NCBI RefSeq assembly: GCF_014695375.1
Contig: NZ_JACJOG010000034.1
Coordinates: 45,948 to 109,947, forward strand
Direction: 5' to 3'
DNA from: Coleofasciculus sp. FACHB-T130
GTDB taxonomy: Bacteria > Cyanobacteriota > Cyanobacteriia > Cyanobacteriales > FACHB-T130
DNA length: 64,000 nt
Shown here: positions 43,767 through 53,900 of the stretch, piece by piece
Layout of the letters: each line of letters starts with the position of its first letter
How positions within the stretch are numbered: the stretch's first letter is position 1
Made by a program: the position numbers and the translations under genes
The notes under the pieces: generated by a model
Databases searched by the model: none
The model's input: the letters and a program-made list of their open reading frames with translations, nothing else
What the model was told of the DNA's origin: nothing

Positions 43767-44164
43767 AAGCGGCTCCACCATCCAGAGGTCAGCAGAATCC
43801 CTTTTTGGCGTCTAACCCGATCAACGCTCATCAAGTAAGCCCAAGCTATTGCTAGTGGCTGCCCAGATGGTTTATAGGTCTCGATTTGATGCCGGTTATA
43901 TTCATTTTGTGCCTCTGGACGGCTAGGGTCATAGCCTTCCAGATTATCCAATTTCTGTAACACAGTTGAATCGGGAAAAGTGAGTACAAACCCGTGAATT
44001 TTTGCATTGCCAGGGATCATTGCGGGATACCCTGCTGGGAGGGAAAAAAGTTCGCCGAATGCGATCGCTCTTTTCTCTTCCACCACCTTTCCAGCACAGT
44101 ATCGCTCGTAATTGCACTCTCCCGGTTTCAAAGTGCCGTAAACAAAAACTTGTAAATTATTCAA
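43751..44164 (-). CDS. Gamma-glutamylcyclotransferase-like protein
   Basis: 137 residues of the GGCT/AIG2-like family, a small beta-barrel. The substrate-binding loop FVYGTLKPGECN is at residues 7-18, AYPAMIPG-type residues (GYPAMIPG) near 45-52, and the probable catalytic Glu is in NLEGYDPSRPE. Members release 5-oxoproline from gamma-glutamyl amino acids or peptides and act in glutathione turnover, but many bacterial members have no known substrate. The gene is single, convergent with the anti-sigma gene and divergent from leuS. Confidence 0.85.
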   Translation of the reverse strand: MNNLQVFVYGTLKPGECNYERYCAGKVVEEKRAIAFGELFSLPAGYPAMIPGNAKIHGFVLTFPDSTVLQKLDNLEGYDPSRPEAQNEYNRHQIETYKPSGQPLAIAWAYLMSVDRVRRQKGILLTSGWWSRLKNNE

Positions 44165-44592
44165 AATATACTTGCTATAGATATGTAAAAGATTGCTGCT
44201 AAAAAGATATTACTCTTACTTAAGACCGTAATTTCAAATAATTTATTAAATCCTATTCTTACTCTTTCTCCACGTTCTATATCGCTAATACATATAGGCT
44301 ATCGTCCTTGGAGCATGGCAACGCGATCGCTAGTGGGTTCTAAGGGCAAAGCGCAGGCTCCGCAAACGCAGTTTTTTCAAAAAATATCCACTCACTCAAA
44401 TAGGATTGCAATAAACACTGATTATCCTTAGTGCAGTTCAGCTCCTATCTGCGTAGGATGTGGATATCTTCAGCGTCAGCAAAAAATAGAAAAATTTAAA
44501 TCGATAGTGTAGCCTACCGTCCAGACTATGGTGAACAGTTGTGTCAGAATATTGAGGCAAACACGATTACTAATCCAGCAGGAGTTTTTTCC
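44165..44592. other. Intergenic region upstream of leuS
   Basis: 428 bp. It holds one HIP1 site and tcaaataggattgc at 44396-44409, a match to the right end of the MITE-like element at 342-465. No T-box, tRNA or small gene was recognised. Confidence 0.5.
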
Positions 44593-47163
44593 GTGGAGTC
44601 CCGTTACAACCCAGCAGCAATCGAGGAAAAGTGGCAACAGACTTGGGCAGAACAAAGCTTAGATCAAACCCCCACAGATAGCACTAAGCCCAAGTTCTAT
44701 GCTCTGTCCATGTTCCCCTATCCATCGGGCAGCCTGCACATGGGACACGTCCGCAACTACACCATCACGGATGTGATTGCCCGACTCAAGCGGATGCAAG
44801 GGTATCGCGTACTCCATCCGATGGGTTGGGATGCCTTTGGTTTGCCAGCCGAAAATGCCGCTATTGACCGGGGTATTGCCCCAGGAAAATGGACTTATCA
44901 AAATATTGCTCAGATGCGGCATCAATTGCAGCAGTTAGGGCTTTCAATTGACTGGAACCGCGAAGTTGCTACCTGTTCTCCCGATTATTACAAGTGGACG
45001 CAGTGGCTCTTCTTGCAGTTTTTAAAAGCCGGACTAGCTTACCAGAAAGAAGCCGCCGTCAACTGGGACCCCATCGACCAGACGGTGCTGGCAAATGAAC
45101 AAGTCATCGACGGCAAATCTTGGCGTTCCGGTGCCAAAGTCGAACGGAAAATGTTGCGGCAGTGGTTCCTAAAAATTACCGACTACGCCGAGCAATTGCT
45201 CAACGATTTGGACAAATTGAGCGGATGGCCCGAACGAGTCAAGTTGATGCAGGCAAACTGGATTGGTAAATCCACTGGCGCTTACCTAGAATTTCCGATT
45301 GTCGGGTTGGATGAAAAAATTGGGGTTTTCACCACTCGTCCCGATACCGTCTATGGCGTGACTTACGTGGTGCTAGCGCCAGAACATCCTTTGACCGCCA
45401 AAGTGACGACTCCAGACCGAAAAGAGGCGGTAGAAGGATTTATCCAAGAAGTCGCCCAAGAAAGCGAATTGGAACGCACCGCAGAGGATAAGCCAAAGCG
45501 CGGTATTCCGACTGGCGGGAAGGCGATGAATCCTTTTACGGGAGAAGAGATTCCCATCTGGATTGCCGATTACGTATTGTACGAGTACGGCACTGGCGCG
45601 GTGATGGGTGTTCCAGCCCACGACACGCGGGACTTCCGGTTTGCTAAGGAGCAGAATCTCCCCATTCAGGTTGTAATTGTTCCGCCAGGGGATGATGTAG
45701 AGACGGGAAATATCGCATCTCTACAGGAAGCTTATACCGAACCAGGAATTTTGGTGAATTCAGACCAATTTAATGGGATGGATTCAATTAAAGCGAAGAC
45801 AGGGATTGTTGAGTACGCGGAAAAAGAGGGTTGGGGGAAAGCGCGGGTGCAGTATCGCCTGCGGGATTGGTTAATTTCGCGGCAACGCTATTGGGGGGCA
45901 CCCATTCCGGCAATTCACTGTCCCAGCTGCGGTACGGTGCCGGTGCCGGATGAAGACTTGCCGGTTCGATTGCCGGAAGAGGTAGAATTCACGGGTCGCG
46001 GGGCGTCTCCGTTGGCTCAGATGGAAGCTTTTGTCAATGTCCCTTGTCCCGCTTGCGGCACCCCAGCCAAGCGGGAGACGGACACGATGGATACATTTAT
46101 TGATTCGTCGTGGTATTTCTTGCGTTATCCCGATGCGAAGAACGAACAGCACGTTTTCGACCCCGCAAAAACCAATGACTGGATGCCGGTAGACCAGTAT
46201 GTGGGCGGGATTGAACACGCGATTTTGCACTTGTTGTACTCGCGGTTTTTTACCAAGGTTTTGAGAGACTGCGGTCTTTTAAACTTTGACGAACCCTTCC
46301 AACGCCTGCTAACTCAGGGCATGGTGCAGGGCACTACCTACAAAAATCCTGCCACTGACAAATACATTCCCGCGGCACAGGTAGATCCAGCCGATCCAAA
46401 AGACCCAGAAACGGGGGAACCGTTGCAAGTCTTCTATGAAAAGATGTCCAAGTCGAAGTACAACGGCATCGATCCAGAGGAAGTCCTCGCCAAGTACGGG
46501 GCAGATACGGCGCGGATGTTTATCTTGTTCAAGGCACCCCCAGAAAAAGATTTGGAATGGGATGATGCCGACGTGGAGGGACAATTTCGCTTCCTCAACC
46601 GCGTCTGGCGACTGGTGGCAGAATTTGTCGCGCAGATCCCCGTTAGCTCCCCTGACAAAGGTGGGGAGATGAATAAGGGCGAAAAAGACTTGCGACGGGC
46701 AATTCACGGGGCGATTCAAGCGGTTACGGAAGATTTAGAGGGCGAGTATCAATTCAATACAGCGATTTCCGAATTAATGAAGTTGAGCAATGCTTTAGCT
46801 GATGCCAAATGCAAAGACTCGCCAGTGTATGCCGAAGGGATAGAAACTCTGATTCACCTGATGGCTCCTTTTGCTCCTCACATTGCTGAAGAACTGTGGC
46901 ACACAATCGGTCACAGCGATTCGGTACACACCCAAACTTGGCCTACCGTCGATCCGGCTGCCTTGGTGGTCGATGAAATCACGCTGGTGATTCAAGTCAT
47001 GGGCAAAACCCGTGGGGCGATTCAAGTGCCCGCTGATGCGAATCGGGAAGCTTTAGAACAGTATGCCCGCGAGTCAGAAGTTGCTCAGCGGTTCATCGAA
47101 GGCAAGGAAATTAAAAAGGTGATTGTAGTGCCTGGAAAGTTAGTGAATTTTGTGGTGGGTTGA
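44593..47163 (+). CDS. leuS: Leucyl-tRNA synthetase
   Basis: Class I synthetase that charges tRNA-Leu. From GTG at 44593 it has 856 residues and begins (M)[17 protein letters not shown] as in other bacterial LeuRS; gcaggag 8 bases upstream supports this start, while a TTG at 44539 would add 18 residues. The HIGH motif is HMGHVRNY near residue 53, the CP1 editing domain spans about 230-420 with the TTRPDT editing loop, and KMSKSKYNG is near 617. The C-terminal anticodon-binding and LeuRS-specific domains are complete (ending [14 protein letters not shown]). A short hydrophilic insert ([14 protein letters not shown]) in the C-terminal part is species-specific. Confidence 0.97.
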   Translation: MESRYNPAAIEEKWQQTWAEQSLDQTPTDSTKPKFYALSMFPYPSGSLHMGHVRNYTITDVIARLKRMQGYRVLHPMGWDAFGLPAENAAIDRGIAPGKWTYQNIAQMRHQLQQLGLSIDWNREVATCSPDYYKWTQWLFLQFLKAGLAYQKEAAVNWDPIDQTVLANEQVIDGKSWRSGAKVERKMLRQWFLKITDYAEQLLNDLDKLSGWPERVKLMQANWIGKSTGAYLEFPIVGLDEKIGVFTTRPDTVYGVTYVVLAPEHPLTAKVTTPDRKEAVEGFIQEVAQESELERTAEDKPKRGIPTGGKAMNPFTGEEIPIWIADYVLYEYGTGAVMGVPAHDTRDFRFAKEQNLPIQVVIVPPGDDVETGNIASLQEAYTEPGILVNSDQFNGMDSIKAKTGIVEYAEKEGWGKARVQYRLRDWLISRQRYWGAPIPAIHCPSCGTVPVPDEDLPVRLPEEVEFTGRGASPLAQMEAFVNVPCPACGTPAKRETDTMDTFIDSSWYFLRYPDAKNEQHVFDPAKTNDWMPVDQYVGGIEHAILHLLYSRFFTKVLRDCGLLNFDEPFQRLLTQGMVQGTTYKNPATDKYIPAAQVDPADPKDPETGEPLQVFYEKMSKSKYNGIDPEEVLAKYGADTARMFILFKAPPEKDLEWDDADVEGQFRFLNRVWRLVAEFVAQIPVSSPDKGGEMNKGEKDLRRAIHGAIQAVTEDLEGEYQFNTAISELMKLSNALADAKCKDSPVYAEGIETLIHLMAPFAPHIAEELWHTIGHSDSVHTQTWPTVDPAALVVDEITLVIQVMGKTRGAIQVPADANREALEQYARESEVAQRFIEGKEIKKVIVVPGKLVNFVVG

Positions 47164-47256
47164 AAAGAGAGGCTACGCGATCGCCCTCTTGCCATCTCGG
47201 TTCAGAAAAAGAGTGCGATCGCTATTCCATTCAATTATCAAAGCCTCCAGTCTTCT

Positions 47257-47490
47257 TCAATAATCCTCGTGCTTGAACTTCTCAAAGTCTTTGGGCGAAA
47301 CTTGTTCTTCAGCAGCTGCCTGACCAATCTTGCTCTGGACTAGATTGCTCTGGAATCAGAAGAAAGTTTTGATAACTGGTTGCAAGTCTAAAAATCACCC
47401 ATTCAGGTGAGTCAGCTGGGTGAAGTACTCGAGTGTCTGGGATAAGAGAATTTGGTGTTACGCAAGGCACGATGTCACATCAAATGTTTT
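47257..47490 (-). pseudogene. Remnant of a short gene with a frameshift
   Basis: On the minus strand, one frame reads NSLIPDTRVLHPADSPEWVI then FRLATSYQNFLLIPEQS; near 47345 the coherent reading passes to another frame, NLVQSKIGQAAAEEQVSPKD then FEKFKHEDY, which ends at a TGA (47257-47259). Both parts look like real protein and join in a way that suggests a C-terminal gene fragment with an indel at a tccagagcaa direct repeat. No start codon or N-terminal half is present. The family is not recognised. Confidence 0.5.
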
Positions 47491-47525
47491 GGTAAGGTTT
47501 ATTAGGAGTTGGGGTAGCGATCGGG

Positions 47526-48107
47526 ATGAAAAGCGTATGCATTTTTTGCGGTTCCAATAAAGGCTTACGACCCGCCTACGCGGAGGCAGCCCAGCAAATG
47601 GGTGAAGCGCTAGCACTCCGAGGAATTAGTCTAGTCTACGGTGGTGGAAATGTTGGATTAATGGGAATAGTTGCCGATGCGGCACTAGCAGCAGGAGGTG
47701 AGGTCATTGGTGTGATTCCTAAAGCTTTAGTGGACAAGGAAATTGCTCACAGGAGTCTAACCGATCTGCGAGTTGTTGGTTCAATGCACGAGCGCAAAGC
47801 CTTAATGGCAGAACTGTCGGATGCTTTTGTGGCACTACCAGGAGGCTATGGAACGTTTGAGGAATTTTGCGAGGTGCTGACTTGGGCACAACTAGGCATA
47901 CACCAAAAGCCATGCGGTCTGCTGAATATCGAGGGTTATTATGACCACCTGATTGCGTTCTTCGATCGCGCGGTTGGCGAAGCGTTTTTGCGTCCTCAGC
48001 ACCGTTCGCTTGTGCTGGAAGAGCAGGAACCGATGCTACTACTTGATACGCTGGCTGGATATCAACCGCTCTTAATCGATAAGTGGATTGGTCTTAACGA
48101 GACTTGA
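47526..48107 (+). CDS. LOG family protein (nucleotide phosphoribohydrolase-like)
   Basis: 193 residues of the Rossmann-fold LOG family (TIGR00730). The signatures are VCIFCGSNKG at the N-terminus, LVYGGGNVGLMGIVADAAL near 36-54, SMHERKALM near 87-95 and PGGYGTFEEFCEVLTW near 104-119. Enzymes of this family split nucleoside 5'-monophosphates, notably cytokinin riboside monophosphates, into base and ribose phosphate; the bacterial substrate is often AMP-like. The PGGxGTxxE and R/K residues that define the active site are complete. The gene is single. Confidence 0.9.
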   Translation: MKSVCIFCGSNKGLRPAYAEAAQQMGEALALRGISLVYGGGNVGLMGIVADAALAAGGEVIGVIPKALVDKEIAHRSLTDLRVVGSMHERKALMAELSDAFVALPGGYGTFEEFCEVLTWAQLGIHQKPCGLLNIEGYYDHLIAFFDRAVGEAFLRPQHRSLVLEEQEPMLLLDTLAGYQPLLIDKWIGLNET

Positions 48108-48165
48108 CCAAGAAGGCGCTAGTGCAGCGACAGCAAAGTAACTGACCACTTCCTGGAAACGAGGG

Positions 48166-48332
48166 GATGAGGGGGTGAGGGGGTGATATCAACTGATCGC
48201 TTACTTCTGCCGTGATGCACTAGGGAGTGGGGCTAGAGCGTTGGAAAGAGAAGAGGACTAGACCAAGGTGGCAGAAATAACCCAGAGGGTGAAATTCTCC
48301 TCCTCACCCTCTCACCCCCTCACCCCCTCATC
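48166..48332. repeat. Inverted pair of gggtgag heptamer arrays
   Basis: gatgagggggtgagggggtga at 48166-48186 and its exact complement at 48312-48332 flank 125 bp between the LOG gene and the broken patatin gene. The arms have 7-8 bp periodicity and could pair in RNA from either strand. The right arm covers the patatin stop codon. Confidence 0.7.
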
Positions 48333-49440
48333 AGCGCTGGAACTGGGAAACTAAGGCTTCAACTTGATCTACGCAGTCGATAGATGTCACTGAGTTTGGG
48401 TCGATGTTTGGCGGTAATTTCAGCTGCTTGAAGCGTTTCTTTGTAAATGAGGTTGTATAGCGGTGATAGGTGAGCAACTTGCGGTTGAAGTCCTCAACCG
48501 CCTGGGAGGGTGACGTTTCAGGACTTGAGCTACCTGTTTCTAACGGTTGCATTCCGTTAATGGAAGGTACGGAAACATCTGACAGCTCACGATTAATCTG
48601 CTCGGATCTAGGTGTATAGCTAATCAGCTTCATTAAAACGTTTTGCTGTACGTTTGTGTCTTCCATTAAGTCTCCGATTGCATAGCCCGCCCAGTTGAGC
48701 ATCGTATATTTTTTTGCCTCACCTAACTTAATCGACTGGTTACTGAACCCTGTACCAATTGAAATCAGCAAGAGGTTATCGGTACCCGTTTCCCAACCAA
48801 TTCCATATTCTTTTTGAGTTGCTTCCACAAACAACTGGAATGATGGGTTGTTAAACATACTCACAGCACCATCAACAAATTCATACTCTTGATTGCCGAC
48901 AGCAAACATATGAGGCGGGAAAAAAGTTGGTGCAGCAGAACTTGCTCAAACGATATGCCAGAGTGGAATTTTGCTATTACTCTTGAAGAATTGGTTATTT
49001 GGATGGTTAACGAGGAACCAGGCTCCATCAGTTGTTACATTCTTGGAAACAATCATCAAGAGTGTTTTCAGTTGATCCGATCCAAGGGTGATGTCACCTA
49101 GAATAGACTTTATATTTTGCTCTAGCGGCCCTGAATCGTACTTTGACCACAGTTGCCCGAGCAGCCAACGTTTACTAAACATTGTCTGAGCATCGTTATA
49201 AAAAATATCACGCAATGCTCACGCTGACATTCCTTTAGCGAGTCCTGCTGCTAAAATTGCACCTGCACTCGTGCCGCCAATGAAGTCGAAGTAATCAGCC
49301 AAACACTTCCAAGGCGAGTTAGGTTGGTTGCAGAGTATGTCTTCTAACTTAATTAGAATTTCAGCAACGATCAATCCGCGAATACCGCCACCATCCATTG
49401 ACACTAAGCGCTTGGGTCGTTTTAAATTCAGTTTGTTCAA
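48331..49440 (-). pseudogene. Patatin-like phospholipase with two in-frame TGA codons
   Basis: A 370-codon reading frame that is continuous except for two TGA codons, at 49219-49221 (after AKGMSA) and 48946-48948 (after IPLWHIV, before ASSAAPTFFPP). All three pieces stay in one frame. The N-terminus has SMDGGGIRGLI (oxyanion hole), GGTSAGA (GxSxG nucleophile) is near residue 58, and the Asp of the dyad is in FVDGAVS. The second TGA stands where patatins have Arg (R-ASSAAPT), so a CGA to TGA change is likely. Apart from the stops it is a complete cyanobacterial patatin phospholipase, able to release fatty acids from membrane lipids. It is read toward the LOG gene; an SDR and a lipoxygenase gene lie upstream on the same strand. 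Confidence 0.85.
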
Positions 49441-49908
49441 GGTTATTGCTTATTCCTTATTTAAGGATTTTTTTTAAAAGTCAAGTAAAAAAAATAATAT
49501 CCCACGGCTTTAGATTGCATATGCATTCGGTTATAATTGGTGTTTTTAGAGCCATTAAATTATCAATTTTCAACGTTTTAACTGAGTCCTAAAAAATATT
49601 TTAAATTAAGTTTATCTCGGCTTATACCTTGTCTCTTGTTGCTAAAAAGCATTTCCTCTTGAGCGGTAACTAAACATCACTTCTGGATGTTGGTAATCGA
49701 GAATAGGTAATGGGTCATTAAGGAAACCAATTACCTATTACTAGCCACTAAAAGAAGGATTGATTTTAACCACATTGCAGACCTGCTCTGGCTATGCCAG
49801 TCAGATTAAAGTTCGTTGAAGTTATCGTGTGACGGTGGCGCGATCGCAATTTCTACCAATAAGGGGACGAGGGGAGAATTGCGTCGCAGGTGGTGTTTGA
49901 AATCCTCG
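49441..49908. other. Intergenic region between patatin and SDR genes
   Basis: 468 bp with no recognisable gene. The only clear structure is a 10-bp inverted repeat aataggtaat/attacctatt (49702-49711 and 49730-49739), a possible terminator stem for the SDR gene although it lies about 170 bp beyond its stop codon. Confidence 0.5.
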
Positions 49909-50751
49909 TCAAGGCAGGCGATCGCCTGAAAACTCGACCACCGAATCGCCCGTGGGATCGACATATTTGCTTGAGACAAGACCACGGATGAGGTCGGACG
50001 TCTGGTATCTGAAATGTGGCACATCGGCGGTGGCAGCTTCGGCAATGACTTTTGCGATATCGTCACCTGTCTGCCCTATTGTGGCAAAGACTTGCTCCGT
50101 TGCCGCGAGGTATGCATCGAGCATCTTACTATATGCTTCGGGAACGGGTTGCTGCAAATTTGCCCTAGTCTCTAGGACGGATGCGACGAACTCCGTGTTA
50201 ATCGCGCCCGGTTCGATCAGCGACACAGAGATACCGAGGCGTTTAACAACGGGAGCAAGACTCTCCATAAAACCCTCGACCGCAAATTTAGCGGCGCAAT
50301 ACGCATCGTTGAATGGGTGCCCAATGAGACCGCCGACGCTGGTAACTGTAATGATTCGCCCCGAACCGGCAGAGCGCATCAGCGGTAGGACAGCTTGGGT
50401 GACACGCCAGACGCCGAAAAAATTGACATCCATTGTTTGATTTAGATCGTCAATCGATGTTTGCTCAAGGGTTCCCAGGTAGCCAGCGCCCGCGTTATTG
50501 ACAAGCACATCGATCCGACCGTAATCGCGGACAACAGAGTTTACGCACTCGTCAATGGAGGCTGCGTCCTGAACATCTAGTCTACACACTTCGAGCGTAA
50601 CATTTTCCGTCTTTGCTCGCGTTTCAAGAGGATTACGCTTTTCTAGGTTACGCATGGTCGCAACGACGGTGAAGCCTGACTGCGCTAGTAACACCGCCGT
50701 ACTCAATCCGACGCCCGATGATGTGCCTGTGACGAGTGCGATTCGATTCAT
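49909..50751 (-). CDS. Short-chain dehydrogenase/reductase (classical SDR)
   Basis: 280 residues. NAD(P)-binding TGTSSGVG is at residues 8-15, NNAG near 88-91, the catalytic Ser in TVTSVGG and the YCAAK motif near 151-155. MRN after the second strand suggests NADP preference. Classical SDRs of this type oxidise or reduce hydroxy/keto groups on lipids, retinoids or secondary metabolites; the substrate cannot be read from sequence. Two identical palindromic operators lie about 70 bp upstream. The gene follows the lipoxygenase fusion gene on the same strand, 203 bp after its stop codon. Confidence 0.9.
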   Translation of the reverse strand: MNRIALVTGTSSGVGLSTAVLLAQSGFTVVATMRNLEKRNPLETRAKTENVTLEVCRLDVQDAASIDECVNSVVRDYGRIDVLVNNAGAGYLGTLEQTSIDDLNQTMDVNFFGVWRVTQAVLPLMRSAGSGRIITVTSVGGLIGHPFNDAYCAAKFAVEGFMESLAPVVKRLGISVSLIEPGAINTEFVASVLETRANLQQPVPEAYSKMLDAYLAATEQVFATIGQTGDDIAKVIAEAATADVPHFRYQTSDLIRGLVSSKYVDPTGDSVVEFSGDRLP

Positions 50752-50817
50752 TATTTTCCTCCGTAAATCCGTAAGACTGCTGCCCGTTTCGTTTGCCGCC
50801 TAACTATTTAATTAAAC

Positions 50818-50843
50818 TGACTAAGTCAAAACTGACTAAGTCA
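50818..50843. promoter_or_regulatory. Twin TGACTAAGTCA operators upstream of the SDR gene
   Basis: Two identical 11-bp palindromes TGACTAAGTCA at 50818-50828 and 50833-50843, centre to centre 15 bp; the second extends to actgactaagtcagt. The form suits a dimeric repressor of the TetR or MarR type. No such regulator gene is in the window, so it would act from elsewhere. Confidence 0.65.
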
Positions 50844-50954
50844 GTCTAACTTCCCCAATGGGGTTCGCCGTAGCTTTATAGCAGAATTTAGTAGTAGGTA
50901 CAGAAGTATCTACTACTAAGTTGTTGTGGCAGTGTTGTACCAGTTCCCTAAGTC

Positions 50955-53900
50955 CTAAATATCAGTGCTGTAGGCAATCTGCTTGGGTGACAGGTAGGGA
51001 TAGGGAATTTTACCTTCCTGTTCCAGCTTTTTGTTCCGTTCCTCAATCTCCACTGCTATCAGATTTAGCTTCGCCATAAAAATAGCGTGGATTGAGGAGA
51101 ACCGATCGTTTGCTAACGGTAATTGGAACAGTAGATGCAAAGACGGGGTGGTGAGCAGGTAGGAGAAAGAAACTTCAAAGTGAGAAATTGTAATGCTCTG
51201 CAAAGCTTCCATCACGTATTCCATTGTGATATCGCCTTCAGTTTCAGGTACTGGCTTATCCAGAACGTTGGGTCGGTTGGGGATATACGCTAGGTATTCC
51301 TTTTGGGGGAAGTTGACTGCGGAATGTTGGGCACTGGCTAGAAAAATAATGTTGGTTAGAGTTTTCACCAACAGCTCCCGCGTTTCAATAGCAGCCGGAA
51401 AACCAGAAACAGCTCCACGCTCCGGATCGGCAGTTTCCTGCGCCCAAGCTTGGATAACTTTATCTGCTGCCACTGCGGCATCATCCTTATACACAGCCGC
51501 TACAATATTGCCGACATAGTCAGTAATTGCATTCCAAATCTTGAACCCATCGTCGCGGAAGTAGTAGTCTTCAACGCCGTCCGAACCCTTCTCATCAAAT
51601 CCGCGTGATAATAGCTCTTGCGGGAAGCTCATACCAGAAAAGTCCCACTTCTTCAATGCCTTCAGCAATAGCTGCATCGCTCCCGCAGTGCCCGTGGCGA
51701 AGGTTTGATTAGTAAAGGGAGCAATGTAAGAAACCAAAGTCTGACGAGCAAAGTAGTTGATGCCGATGGTGTCTTCAAAGTGCGGCTTCAGCAGTTGACC
51801 AATTGGGTGATCTTTGGGAAAGGCGTTGTGATGGCTGATGGCAAAAGGTTCTATAACCAAGTGCGTGAAGCCCAAGTGGTAGATAAACTGGTGGTACTGG
51901 TTGTCAGCACAGACTGCATGAATCTTCGCCAGTAAATACTTGTTGGGATAGGGTGAGTTAGGAGTGTAAACCTCGTTTTTACGGTCTTTATGGCGCGTTA
52001 GTTGGATGCCGAGAATGTTAAGTTGGGACTTACCATCTTCCAATAGTTCCCGGTATACCAACACGAATGCGGGATAGAAAACTTTACCGCCAAGTTGAGG
52101 GATATCTTCTAGATATCCGTAATCCAGCAAGAACAAGCGTTTTTGGGCGATCAGCTCAGGGATAGTTTTCCCTTGGGCCGTCAGGTGTGCCATGTCTTTG
52201 GGGATAACACTTTCGTCTGTGCAGAGTGTAATGCACATCGGGTTAACCCCTTGGATTAGCTGGCGGCAGAATTCCACATCATCCTTCCAAATTTTCGGAA
52301 GGTAATATGGCTGGTCGATCCAGCCAGAGAAGAAGGCTGTCCACGGATCGCCGCCCTCCTTCTGGATCTTCTCTAGCCTTTCTAAAAATCCCACCTGTGA
52401 GTAGAGGTACTCAGAGGCACGCTGCGAAATTAATCCCAGTTTCTGTGGTGGTAGCACTTCTCCTGGCGGTAGACCTTTCACCATGCGTGGCAAGTCCTCC
52501 ATTGCCACGTCAGGTGCATCTTTCCGACGAGGATACTTTTGATATTCATACTTTTGGTCTTCACCGCCAGCATACTGCTGCACGATTTGCAAAACTTGCT
52601 GCTTAACCTCATCCAAAATCCCAGTCAGGAATGCGATCGCGTGTTGCTGCTGCATTTGTTTGGTGTCGGGCAGTTTTTCCCCTGAATCCAGCAACAGCCG
52701 CAGGGAAACGACAATCTCTCCACGCTCGGTACGCTGTAACGGTAGCGTTTTACGTGTTAATTGACCAGATTTCAACTCGTGCAAATCAACTTCGGCAGTA
52801 CCCATAAACTCATCTTTGCCGAGGTTAGCATCCCAAACGCTGAAACGCAGCTTACCCTCAATGCTCACCAACTCAAAGGTGAACTTTTCATTCCACAAGG
52901 GGTTGCAAGTCTGCAAACAAGCCTTCGATTCTTGTGGCTTCGCCTCGTCAAGATCGATTACGACAAAAGGATCGGGATTAAACAAGCCAGTTTTGAGCAA
53001 ATCCTTGCCGCTAATCACTTCAACTTCCAGCTTGCCAATACTGGGATTAAAGTGTTTATCCAAGGATTTGATCGCTTCGGCGTAAGTCTTTTCCTGACCG
53101 CTGGTGATTTGTCCGGCAAAAACCGGGCTGATTTCACTTTCAGAAAACCAATGGATCGCTGTCTCAGTCCGACTCTTGGCTGTCATCTCGATAGTGGTGA
53201 GGGCACTCGTGATGGGAAGACTAGGTTTGACTTCGACAAAGGAATATTTCAAGATGTGCTTCTGGTCATCGCGCATCTCCAGACGCTCTTTATATTCGCG
53301 CCCTGAGAGACTCTTGAAGGAGCGTATCGCCCCAACTTCGTCTTTGCCTGGGGCATCCAATTTAACCCACTCATAAATAGGCCACCATTTCATAATCTCC
53401 TGACCAAAGGGTCTGAAGACCGCCCATACTTCGTCGATAGGGGCGCGAACGATACCTGTGACATTTGCGCGGCTAGTTTTTTTCTGGGTGTCTTTGCGAG
53501 TGTCAAATTGCGATTTGACCCACTCAAATCGCTGGTTGAACATCTTTTCAATGTTGGCTTTGAGTTGCTGGGCATCTTGCCCCTCTTCAGGGATGAAGAT
53601 GTTCTCATAGTTCACTTTGGTGACTTCGGCATTCACCTCCGAAAGCTTGACTGTAGCCCTGTAGAGATTGATCGGCATCGAAGCACTTTTGGTCATTTCA
53701 TAGGCTAAGGTTCGCTCTTCGTTCGAGCAAGACACGAGGCTCTCCTCGACAACTCCACCGTTCGGGAAGAGGATCTGCCGCTTATTGTCAGGCTCTATTT
53801 TCACCCCAGTGGCGTATTGCACCCACGAGACATCCTGCCAATTGCCAACGACAGCCCACAACTTATCTACGGGACAGTGGACATCAAACTCGAACGAACA

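Noticed and set aside
44165..44592. T-box riboswitch or tRNA upstream of leuS
   Set aside because: No specifier-loop or T-box sequence and no cloverleaf could be identified by eye.
48331..49440. Selenocysteine or other recoding of TGA in the patatin gene
   Set aside because: No SECIS-like structure was recognised, and at least the second TGA falls at an expected Arg; nonsense mutation is simpler.
48331..49440. CBASS effector (CapV-type patatin)
   Set aside because: No cyclic-nucleotide synthase or ancillary CBASS gene is nearby; the next genes are an SDR and a lipoxygenase.
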